Assembly (NCBI RefSeq): GCF_905171765.1
Contig: NC_053392.1
Location: forward strand, 33,286,192 to 33,350,191
DNA: 64,000 nucleotides
DNA from: Bufo bufo
Lineage: Eukaryota > Chordata > Amphibia > Anura > Bufonidae
Reading direction: 5' to 3'
The translations under genes and the position numbers were made by a program. Of this stretch, positions 21,610 through 33,600 are shown one piece after another. The notes under the pieces were generated by a model, which made no database searches, had not been told where the DNA came from, and saw only the letters and a list, made by a program, of their open reading frames with translations. Within the stretch, counting starts at the first letter, position 1, and the number at the start of each line of letters is the position of its first letter.

Positions 21610-24600
21610 GTACCGGCTGTCAGTAATTGTGTTCTTCCATTGTGTCTGTTTCTGGGAAAGATGGGTGGCGACCAATATGACAGCTCCTGCTTGGGTTGTC
21701 CTCCAACTTTCCCTGGTAGCTGGTGATGCTTCCCTTACCCTTGGATTGCTGCATTACTGCCTGAAAGCTGGGTGACAACTGCCACAGCGGGGTACAATGT
21801 CAGACGTAGTTGTCACCTGACTTTCCTTGTTCTAACCTTGCAGGACTGTGTATATTTTGAAGCCAGTAGTGGGGGAGGGGAGCACTGATAGTACCGGCCG
21901 TTATCAGGATTATTACATGACTGCTCCAAGGTCACGGGTCAATCACAGATTTATTACGTCTGTATCTGGTGATTCTGGTAATGGAGGGCTGATCACGTTG
22001 CCTTGTTTATCAGCCCCTTGTGGAAAATTCCTCCAGCGCTGCGTGCTGCACTCATGTCTGCTTCTCTCCATCCCTGTGCAGGTGGAGCAGGGTTTATTAA
22101 CCAAAGATAATGTCTTCTATGGCCCCATCACATGCGGGGTGGAGGATAAGACCAGAGTGTCTACCAGGGCGATGGGGCAGCAAAGGGCAACCGTGCCCTC
22201 CCGAATCCTGTGAGAATTGCACACCCCTCCCTTATAACCTGTCTCTCTCTTCTCTCGTAGTATTTGGAGTTGCGGTTTAATAAAGCCGCGCGGCTCTGCG
22301 GCACCATCACTTTCATATTCCAGATGGTGAGTCCGGTCATCTTCTATCTTCACTGCGCCGCGCACCACATACACCAAACGGAAGGTGTTGTGGGATCCCA
22401 TGAGGCAAAAAAGGAGAACCGATATTTATCGTAATAGTGGAATAAGGTTTTGTTCACTGGCAGCAAGCGGAGATCCTGAAAAGGATTAGGAGTTGAAACA
22501 AAATATATTAGACAATTGAAGAGCTTTCACTACATCGGGAGGATTACCTGGAGGCTGCGGGGACGGCCCATCTCATGTTTTATACTTTGCTGCTGTTGTG
22601 AAATCTTCAGGCCGTGGCAAGCCCATGACAACACTTCCTGTTTGTTTTCCTTGTTTTTATGTTTGTTCCCCCCTCCCCGCAAGAAATGGAAGGTTTTTAA
22701 CATTAACCTGTTGTATCCTGTAGATTTTGTACAGATGTGGAGTCTCGTGGTTATTCAGTAACCTGTATGGAAGCTCTGGGCACTATGACCAGGGTCTGCG
22801 CACAGCTCTGCTATTCCACACAAATCTGCCTGACTAAAATAAACTTCTCCTTCTCTATTTTCTGCAGGTTATCTACATGGGGGTGGTCCTGTACGCTCCA
22901 GCCCTGGCCTTTAATGCAGGTAATTCAGCTTAAAGGGCTATTCCCATCTTGGACACTGGAGACATATCGCTAGGATATGTCTCCTTAGAACGGAGCCCAC
23001 AAAGTGATGGACGCACCACACACGTGTGGCCCCCTCTTCATCTTCTATGGGAGAGCTGAAAATGGCCAAGTGCTAGCTCGGCTAGTTAAATAAGCCGTCT
23101 CTGCTGTCTTCTGCCCCCTCCTCCTTTTACTCCTGCGCTCTTCTTCTCTTTTCTGTCCCCCTTCTCATTTACTCCTTTTCTCCTTCCCCCTCCTCCTTTA
23201 CTCCTGCCTTCTGCCCTCTCCGTGCCCCCTCTTCCTTTGCTCTCTCCGTGCCCCCTCTTCCTTTGCTCTCTCCGTGCCCCCTCTTCCTTTGCTCTCTCCG
23301 TGCCCCCTCTTCCTTTGCTCTCTCCGTGCCCCCTCTTCCTTTGCTCTCTCCGTGCCCCCTCTTCCTTTGCTCTCTCCGTGCCCCCTCTTCCTTTGCTCTC
23401 TCCGTGCCCCCTCTTCCTTTGCTCTCTCCGTGCCCCCTCTTCCTTTGCTCTCTCCGTGCCCCCTCTTCCTTTGCTCTCTCCGTGCCCCCTCTTCCTTTGC
23501 TCTCTCCGTGCCCCCTCTTCCTTTGCTCTCTCCGTGCCCCCTCTTCCTTTGCTCTCTCCGTGCCCCCTCTTCCTTTGCTCTCTCCGTGCCCCCTCTTCCT
23601 TTGCTCTCTCCGTGCCCCCTCTTCCTTTGCTCTCTCCGTGCCCCCTCTTCCTTTGCTCTCTCCGTGCCCCCTCTTCCTTTGCTCTCTCCGTGCCCCCTCT
23701 TCCTTTGCTCTCTCCGTGCCCCCTCTTCCTTTGCTCTCTCCGTGCCCCCTCTTCCTTTGCTCTCTCCGTGCCCCCTCTTCCTTTGCCCTCTTCCTGTGCC
23801 CCCTCGCTGTAAAAGTATTACATATGTGCAGTTTGTCAGAAGTTTCAGACCTCCCCCATCAGTCCTTTTTAGAATTAGAAATTTTTTATTTTTTTTCCTC
23901 TTTTGTTGTTGCAGTAACTGGAATCAGCCTCTGGGGGGTGGTACTGACTATGGGACTGGTCTGCACATTGTACACCACACTGGTAAGGTTTACTTGGGGT
24001 TGACTGCTGGTTACTATCAGTCCTTATATAAGAGGAGGGTGGCGACTCTCCCTCCCCCCGGCCTGTCTGTGTGTCGCGGTATTAAGGCGCCGTCTGTGGA
24101 TACTGTAGAACTTCTTTAGCTGCAGCAGTTGTTGCCTTCTCCCTATATCTTCCGGCACTTGTGTCTCTGCAGCGCCCCTATCGGTCATTGCTGATTACCC
24201 TTATCCTCCTCTTCCTCTCCATACAGGGTGGGCTGAAAGCCGTTATCTGGACCGACGTCATTCAGACCATGGTGATGTTCGCAGGCCAGTTGGCGGTCAT
24301 CATAGTCGGCACATCAAAGGTTGGCAGCATACAGGAGGTGTGGAACATCACCATGTCGCATAATAAGATCTCCGGGATAAAGTGAGTGCTGATTCTGCCC
24401 TGAAACATTGCAACGAAAAACACCTCAGGGGCCACAGCTGGGAGGGTTACCTGTTCCTATCCATGTATCCTGCTGATAGACTTGACACAGTGGTACCCAA
24501 ATCCATCGCCAACCAGCCATGTGAGGTGGGGAGGGGACCGTATCAAAATCCTTCTCGGGTGAAGCCATTCGGAAGGTCCAGCATAACTCATGGAGTCTGA

Positions 24601-27600
24601 CAACCCAGTTGGACATGGGTTGTCAGTAGATCCATCATGTAGACATTAAGGGACTCCGTCCAAACTGGACTGGGTGCAGTTAGACCCCCACTGATCAGAT
24701 ATCCTGAGGATAGGTCCTCGCTAATCTACTTCTATCAATGTTAGTGTTTACCTGAAGAACTGATGGACCTGATCAGTCGGTCTCCAGAGGAGAGGACATG
24801 GGTAACTCTTCTGAGTGTAGTCCCTAATGGACTTAAAGGGACTCTGTCACCACTTTCTAACCCCCCCTTTTAAAAGTATTGTTATCTCCATGGCGCCCCT
24901 GTGATTACAAAGGTGTTGTTAGAAGATAAATTCGCCGTCTCCTTTTGATAAAAAGAGCTTTTATCTAACCTGTCAATCTTCTTGATAAGGTGCCCAGGGC
25001 GTTTCTGTTGGTCTCAAGCTGCCGCCCGCCGCCGCCGCCGTTGGTGCCCAGCTCCTCCCCTGATCCTTTCAGCGCCGCCTGAATGTAATGAAATACGCCT
25101 CCGGCTCTCGCTCAGTGCCCCCTCCTCCTTTCAAAGATCCCGCGCGTGCGCACAGGCCTGTGCCTGATGCGCCCGTGCGGACATTTACAATCAGCCTCAT
25201 TGAGCGAAGTGCGCATGCGCGCACTTCGCTCAACCTCCTCATCAGACGAGCACTGCAGCCAGCCAGGCTCTGAGTGGCTGGCTGCAGTGCTCGTCTGATG
25301 AGGAGGTTGAGCGAAGTGCGCGCATGCGCACTTCGCTCAATGAGGCTGATTGTAAATGTCCGCACGGGCGCATCAGGCACAGGCCTGTGCGCACGCGCGG
25401 GATCTTTGAAAAGGAGGAGGGGGCACTGAGCGAGAGCCGGAGGCGTATTTCATTACATTCAGGCGGCGCTGAAAGCATCAGGGGAGGAGCTGGGCACCAA
25501 CGGCGGCGGCGGCGGGCGGCAGCTTGAGACCAACAGAAACGCCCTGGGCACCTTATCAAGAAGATTGACAGGTTAGATAAAAGCTCTTTTTATCAAAAGG
25601 AGACGGCGAATTTATCTTCTAACAACACCTTTGTAATCACAGGGGCGCCATGGAGATAACAATACTTTTAAAAGGGGGGGTTAGAAAGTGGTGACAGAGT
25701 CCCTTTAATAGGCTTGTGCTATGCTTCCTTCCTTCGAAATCCCCCTCTGTTTTCTCTTCTTGGAGTCTGTAGTAAATAGTAGTTACTCCAGTAACCGTAT
25801 CTTGTGTGCATAGAACATGGACAGTAACTGAGTGTTGGGTACATTGCATCAGCCATTAGTGACCTAAAGTTACCATGGTTGTACCGATTTTACAGTGTCA
25901 CATACCAGTCACCTGATGTCTGTGCCCCGTGATCAGAGACGGCTCTAGACTTTGTGAGGCCTTAGGCGAAACTAAAACATGAGGCCCCCACAAAGATCGT
26001 TGGGATGCCCGTGATCTCCCGTACGGCACCCCGGCTCAGTCCTCAAGAAATAAGCTGTGTCAACCACCGCACGGAGCGGTGGTGTGGTCAGCACTCCCCC
26101 TCCATGTATCTCTATGGAAGACTCGGAGATACGCAAGTGCTGTATCTGCGGCTCTCCCATAGATACATGGAGGGGGAGAGTTGACCACCTCTCCGGGCAC
26201 AAGGGGATCCACCAGTACCATACAGGAGATCGTGGGGGATCCCAACGGCCAGACCCCCCCGATCAGACACTTATCTCCTATCCTTTGGATAGGGGATTTA
26301 TTTTCCTATCCCGGAGTACCCCTTTAATATGCAGTGACATCACAGTAATGGCTTAATATGCACAGTGACAACACAGTACAGGGCTTATATTCACAGTGCA
26401 TATTAACACTTTGCATTAACCCTAGCCCAGTTCTCTAAATTGACCCTCCCCCCACACACCGCATTTTGCTGTACTCGCTATACAGCGGCACATACCTGTC
26501 ACATCCAGGGGCTCCAGGTGACGTCTCCTCTGATGTAGATCTTCTCTGTCATCATCTTCTCCATTCAGTCCGGACACTTCTCTCAGCCGTCTCGTCTCTG
26601 CAGAGTGTGACACACAGACATCTTAGTGTCCTCACATTTCTATCATCATCCCCCAACCTGGAGCCCCCACAGTGCTATCCTGCTGTTCACTGTGCCCCCA
26701 ATACCGCCAAATACTATCCTGAAGAAATAGTGCTCCCATAGTAATAGTTCTCCTCATAGTCCCACCAATAGTAATTCCCTTCTAGAATGCCCTCATTAAT
26801 AACACTGCCCCCTACAGTGCCCCCATTAAGTAATTTGCCCGCCACACTGCCCCCATCATGTAGTTTGCCCCCCACACTGCCTCCATTAAGTAATTTGCCC
26901 CCCACACTGCCCCATCTTGTAATTTGCCCCCCACACTGCCCCATCATGTAATTTGCCTCCATTAAGTAATTTGCCCCCCACACTGCCCCCCATTAACCCC
27001 TTAAGGACTCGGCCCTATTTCACCTTAAGGACTTGGCCATTTTTTGCAAATCTGACCACTGTCACTTTAAGTGCTGATAACTTTAAAACGCTTTGACTTA
27101 TCCAGGCCGTTCTGAGATTGTTTTTTCGTCACATATTGTACTTCATGACACTGGTAAAATTGGGTCAAAAAAGTAAATTTTTTTGCATAAAAAAATACCA
27201 TATTTACAAAAAAATTTGAAAAATTTGCAAATTTCAAAGTTTCAGTTTCTCTACTTCTGTAATACATAGTAATACCCCCAAAAATTGTGATGACTTTACA
27301 TTCCCCATATGTCTACTTCATGTTTGTAGCATTTTGGGAATGATATTTTATTTTTTGGGGATGTTACAAGGCTTAGAAGTTTAGAAGCAAATCTTGAAAT
27401 TTTTCAGAAATTTACAAAAACCCAATTTTTAGGGACCACTACAGGTCTGAAGTCACTTTGCGAGGCTTACATAATAGAAACCGCCCAAAAATGACCCCAT
27501 TCTATAAACTACACCCCTCAAGGTATTCAAAACTGATTTTACAAACTTCGTTAACCCTTTAGGTGTTGCACAAGAGTTATTGGCAAATGGGGATGAAATT

Positions 27601-30600
27601 TGAGAATTTCATTTTTTTGCCTAATTTTCCATTTTAACCCATTTTTTCGACTAACAAAGCAAGGGTTAACAGCCAAACAAGACTGTATCTTTATCGCCCT
27701 GACTCTGCCGTTTACAGAAACACCCCATATGTGGCCGTAAACTACTGTACGGGCACACAGCAGGGCGTAGAGTGAAAGGTGCGCCGTATGGTTTTTGGAA
27801 GCCAGATTTTGCTGGACTGGTTTTTTGACACCATGTCCCATTTGAAGCCCCCCTGATGCACCCCTAGAGTAGAAACTCCATAAAAGTGACCTCATCTAAG
27901 AAACTACACCCCTCAAGGTATTCAAAACTGATTTTACAAACTTTGTTAACCCTTTAGGTGTTGCACAACATTTAATGGAAAATAGATACAATTTCACTTT
28001 TTTGGCAGACTTTCCATTTTAATATTTTTTTTCCAGTTACAAAGCAAGGGTTAACAGCCAAACAAAACTCAAAATTTATGGCCCTGATTCTGTAGTTTAC
28101 AGAAACACCCCATATGTGGTCATAAACTACTGTACGGGCACACGGCAGGGCGCAGAAGGAAAGGAATGCCATACGGTTTTTGGAAGGCAGATTTTGCTGG
28201 ACTGGTTTTTTTGACACCATGTCCCATTTGAAGCCCCCCTGATGCACCTCTAGAGTAGAAACTCCATAAAAGTGACCCCATTTTAGAAACTACGGGATAG
28301 GGTGGCAGTTTTGTTGGTACTAGTTTAGGGTACATATGATTTTTGGTTGCTCTATATTACACTTTTTGTGAGGCAAGGTAACAAGAAATAGCTTTTTGGC
28401 ACAGTTTTTTTTTTTTGTTATTTACAACATTCATCTGACAGGTTAGATCATGTGGTATTTTTATAGAGCAGGTTGTCACGGACACGGCGATACCTAATAT
28501 GTATACAATTATTTTAATTTATGTAAGTTTTACCCAATGATTTCATTTTTAAAACAAAAAAAAAGTTTTAGTGTCTCCATAGTCTAAGAGCCATAGTTTT
28601 TTCAGTTTTTGGGCGATTATCTTAAGTAGGGTCTCATTTTTTGCGGGATGAGATGATGGTTTGATTTGCACTATTTTGAGGTGCACATGACTTTTTGATC
28701 GCTTGCTATTACACTTTTTGTGACGTAAGATGACAAAAAATTGCTTTTTTTACACCGTTTTTATTTTTTTACGGTCACCTGAGGGGTTAGGTCATGTGAT
28801 ATTTTTATAGAGTCGGTCGATACGGACGCGGCGATACCTAATATGTATACTTTTTTTTAATTTATGTAAGTTTTACACAATGATTTCATTTCTGAAACAA
28901 AAAAAATGATGTTTTAGTGTTTCCATAGTCTAAGAGCCATAGTTTTTTCAGTTTTTGGGCGATTATCTTAAGTAGGGTCTCATTTTTTGCGGGATGAGAT
29001 GACGGTTTGATTGTTACAATTTTGGCGTACATGCGACTTTTTTGATCACTTATTACCTTTTTTTGGGAAGTAAGGTGGGCAAAATTTCAATTTCATCATA
29101 GTTTTTTATTTTTTATTTTTATAGCGTTCACCGTTCGGGTAAAGTAACATGACCGTTTTATAGATCAGGTCGTTACGGACGCGGCGATACCAAACATGTG
29201 TAGGGAATTTTATTTTTTTCATTTTTAATCAGTGATAAATGTGTTTTTTGATTTTTACTTTTTTTTGACCCAGACCCACTTGGTTCTTGAAGATCCAGTG
29301 GGTCTGATGTCTGTATAATACAGTACAATATATATTGTATTGCACTGTATTTTACTTACACTGAACAGATCTATGCTTTCAGCACAGATCTGTTCAGCAC
29401 CATGGACAGCAGGATGCCTGAGACGGCGTCCTGTTGCCATGGGAACCTTCCCCGTCTGCTCAGAACTTCGCAGACGGGGAAGGGTGAGGACTGGGCTGGC
29501 GGGGGGCTGTCTGGGAGCTCTCTCCCTCTTCATCGGGGGGCTGCAAAGGCACAGCAGCCCCCTGATCGGAGAGGGAGGGAGGGAGCTCCCTGAGCTGTTA
29601 ACCTTTTCCATACAGCGGTCCGTACGGACCGCTGTAGGGAAAGGGTTAAACTGCTGACATCGCATCGCCGATGTCAGCCGTTTATACCAGGGTGCCAGCA
29701 ATGGGCTGGCACCCTGGTATACCCACTGAACACCAATGAATTTTCAAGGGGAGGCGGGCGGGGGATCGCGATCCCGCCTGCCGCACCGCCCGCAACCCTC
29801 CCCCTGCACCTCCCACCGGGCTAAAATCACTCGGGGGTGCAGGGGGGGGGATACAGATAGATTTTGGGCACTATAAAGTTTCTGATCCTCGCGGTCAGGG
29901 ACCGCGGGGATCAGAAACTGCAGAAATCGCAACAAACCGCAGGTCTGAATTGACCTGCGGTTTGTTGCGATCGCCGACATGGGGGGGGTCACAGGACCCC
30001 CCCCCCGCCGCACATTTAGCCTAGGTTCCTGCTCAATGATTTGAGCAGGCACTGTGTTCCGATCACAGCCGGCCGGGCGGCAGTGATCGGAACAACACAT
30101 GGCGTACCGGTACGTCATGGGTCCTTAAGGACTCGGGAAACATGCCGTACCGGTACGTCATGCGTCCTTAAGGGGTTAAGTAATTTGCCCCCCACACTGC
30201 CCCATCTTGTAATTTGCCCCCCACACTGCCCCATTAAGTAATTTGCCCCCCATTAAGTAATTTGCCCCCACACTGCCCCCATTAAGTAATTTGCCCGCCA
30301 CACTGCCCCATCATGTAATTCGCCCCCACACTGCCCCCATTAAGTAATTTGCCTGCCACACTGCCCGCATCATTTAATTTGCCCCCCATACTGCCTCACA
30401 AATTTGCCCACACACTAGTGCCTCATATTATGTAATTTGCCGCCCACCTTGTACTTGGCAAGGACATCTAGGAACATCCTGGCAGAGATACATCTGGACC
30501 TGCTGGAAGTTTTAATTCATCCGGTGGTCTGCAACTTCAAGTAGTTAAAGTGAAACTTCAGAGCGCAACCGCGTCCTGCTGCGCGTAATCCTGTGAGACC

Positions 30601-33600
30601 CGTGACCTGACCTCCCGCAGCGGGTCTCGTGGGATTATGCGCCGCAGGACGGAGGGTTGTGCAGCGCTCTGAAGTGGCCAATCAGTGGACAAGTACCGGG
30701 GGGGGGTGGAGAATAGCATTCGGGGCACTGGAGCTCAAGCCCCGAATGTTTTGACTTAAGGATGCTCCCACCCGACACCGCCGCAATTACAATTTGTACT
30801 TGCGGCAGTGTCGGGTGGGAGCCAGCGCGAGGCCTTAGGCAGTGGCCTAATGGAAGAGCCGCCTCTGCCCGTGATATCCAGGAGGCAATGGGTAGGGGTG
30901 TAATAGGATTAGCAGAGCAAGGTTCCAGCATAGGACTGCCCTATTTCGGGGGCAATGATCCTGTTGGCCAAGACGGGCTGTACAGGTATCCTCTGTAGCA
31001 GGGATGCCCAACCCAACCTGCGGCCTGCCAGCTGTTGCAAAACTACAACTCCCAGCATGCCTGGACAGCCTACAGCAGGGCATGGTAGGAATTGTAGTTT
31101 TGCAACAGCTGGAGGGCTGCAGGTTGGGAATCACTGATCTGTAGGGTAGGCGGTGTATAGGTGGTCGGAAACCCTGGCGCCTTCACTATAATGTGGTGCT
31201 CACGTTTATTCGGTGAGTTTATATTTTGGGTCATACAAGTCACATTTTTAAGCAAATCCTAAATCTCCCTTATAAAGTGAAGAAAGAGCACTATCCCTGT
31301 AACTTTACTGAATGCACCATTCTGATTTTTTAGCTTTAACCCAGACCCGTTTGAGCGCCATTCCATATGGTCTCTTGGCATCGGAGGAATTTTCCTAATG
31401 TTGTCCTTGTATGGGGTGAACCAAGCACAAGTGCAGAGATATCTCAGCTCCCGGACGGAGAGGGAGGCCATCTTGTAAGTATCTGTAACGTGTTATTTAT
31501 AGAAAAAATTATAATTTCTGTCACAAGGTGCACTCATTACTGATCCTGTATTATACTCCAGAGCTGTACTCACTATTCTGCTCGTGCAGTCACTGTGTAC
31601 ATACATTACTTATCCTGTACTGATCCTGAGTTACATCCTGTATTATACTCCAGAGCTGCACTCACTATTCTGCTGGTGCAGTCACTGTGTACATACATTA
31701 CTTATCCTGTACTGATCCTGAGTTACATCCTGTATTATACTCCAGAGCTGCACTCACTATTCTGCTGACTTCTCATCTGAAATATCCTTTCATCCCCTGC
31801 TTGTTCAGGGTCTGCACAGAGCTTGCTATATTTGTAACTATATAACTTCAGTGACAATGCAGTGGTGAGCGGTTTTACAGTAGTGCAGAGGAATTTGCTG
31901 TCTTTTTCTGTCTTCTCCGCCCTCCCAGACCTCTATGAGGACTTCTACTTTCCTGCCTGGACATCTTTGTCTCCTTACGTCTCCAGCTCATACTTGCCAT
32001 CCATAGAAAAACAGATCTCCACTACCAAACCTTTATCACTGTCTTGTTGCTGCCCTGAGTCCATACCGCCCCTCGTAGATTGCCGCCGTAGGCACCAGAC
32101 TCCTCCATGCTTATGGCATAACGTGGACTGAATCTCAAGGATTTTCTGGATTTCTCCCGCCAGGTCATGTTACGCGGTGTTCCCCTGCCAGCAGCTGGTC
32201 TTGGCTCTGGGTTGTCTCACCGGACTGGTGATGTTTGCCTATTACCAGAAGAATGAAATCCAGAACCCGGAGATGATTGCAGTCCCAGACCAGGTGAGCC
32301 TCATGCCCTTGAACTGGACAATGGTTGGGTCTGGTATAATGGGAACCCCTTCAGCTTTGATCCTTAGTGGCCTTTTCACAACAGTCTCTAGTCTAAGCGC
32401 AGCATGGGTCTCGCACTAGAGATGCTGCGGTTGCTACTGGTTGTGGCATTTAAGGGGTTAGAGGGAGGGAGCTTCCTCTCTGAGGCATGCTAGTACACTG
32501 CAGCCAGAGGCCTGCTGAAGCCCCCCAGTTCTACCCTGTGTATACGCCCTATAAGGATGTGCCAGACGCGCAGCCTGATGGTGCCTGCCAGTAAAGAACT
32601 GACAGTATAATACACTGTACTGCATAAGCCATACAGTGTATTGTAGAAGCGATCAGAAGATCGCCTGTCAGTCCTCTTGTGGCGCTAATGCGTGAAATAA
32701 AATGAAAAAAAAAAAAAAATTGCTTTGTCATTAAGGCACCAAATGGGCTGGTCACTGAGGGGTTAAGGCCCATCCTGCATTTCCTAACCCATGCTTGTAT
32801 ACAGATTGGAAACAATCAAGAAGCAGGAGCTACCAATTCAGAATTCCCTGCAGAAGGAAGAATACGAAGCTGACAAACTGACAGTTTCCCAATTTTAAAA
32901 ATATACACATTTTTGTACTGACAGGAGTATGTCATGATTTCTGCTTGCTGTCAATGAATGGAAAGCTTATTTACATTTAAGGCTATTTTCACACTAGCGT
33001 TGTTGGATTCTGGCAGGCAGTTCCAGAAATCCGTCTGCAAAAGGATATCATTTGTTTATGGATCCGGATCCGTCTGACAAATGCTCTGAAATATCGGATC
33101 TGTCTCTCCGGTGTCATCTGGAAAAACGGATCCGGTATTCATATTTTATTTTATTTTTTTAAAGGTCTGCACATGCGCAGACCGGAACACCGGATCCGTC
33201 AATGCTGCATTTTTTATGCCGGATCTGGCACTAATGCATTTTAATAGAAATTAATGCCGGATCCGATGTTCCGGAATTTTGGCCGGAGAAAATACTGCGG
33301 TATTTTCTCTGCCCAAATACCGTAAAAAGGACGGAACGGAAGACATGCTGAACGGATTGCTTTCCATTCAGAATGCATTAGGACCAAACTGATTTTCACA
33401 CATCACTTGTGCGTTGTGTGAAAATCGCAGCAAGCTCTATTTTGTGTGTTTTTCACGCAACGCAGGCCCCATAGAAGTGAATGGGGCTGCGTGAAAATCG
33501 CAAGAATCCGTATTAGGTATGCTATTTTCCCTAATAACCATGTTATGAGGGAAAATAATAAAATCTACACAACACCTAACCCGAACTTCTGTGAAGAAGT

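Larger units (their letters stand above)
25934..30867. mobile_element. hAT-type element with exact 8-bp duplication, hosting a nested element
   Basis: The ends are CAGAGACGGCTCT (left) and AGAGCCGCCTCTG (right). An identical octamer CCCGTGAT flanks the element at 25926-25933 and 30868-30875. CAGRG-type ends and an 8-bp duplication indicate hAT. Without the nested TTAA element (26997-30175) it is about 1.75 kb and non-coding. It contains an inner MITE-like segment (about 26050-26327, ending GGAGTACCCCTTTAAT), a 30-bp minisatellite and an inverted GGGTCTCGTGGGATTATGCG segment near 30600. Confidence 0.82.

Noticed and set aside
23222..24119. Three overlapping frames of 196-281 residues with the same [18 protein letters not shown] repeat
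   Set aside because: A 26-bp repeat rotates frames so all three encode the same peptide; it is in an SLC5A6 intron, and one frame runs through true exon 4 in the wrong phase.
29255..29701. 148-residue - strand frame and overlapping + frame
   Set aside because: Lies in the non-coding TTAA transposon; no transposase motif in either.
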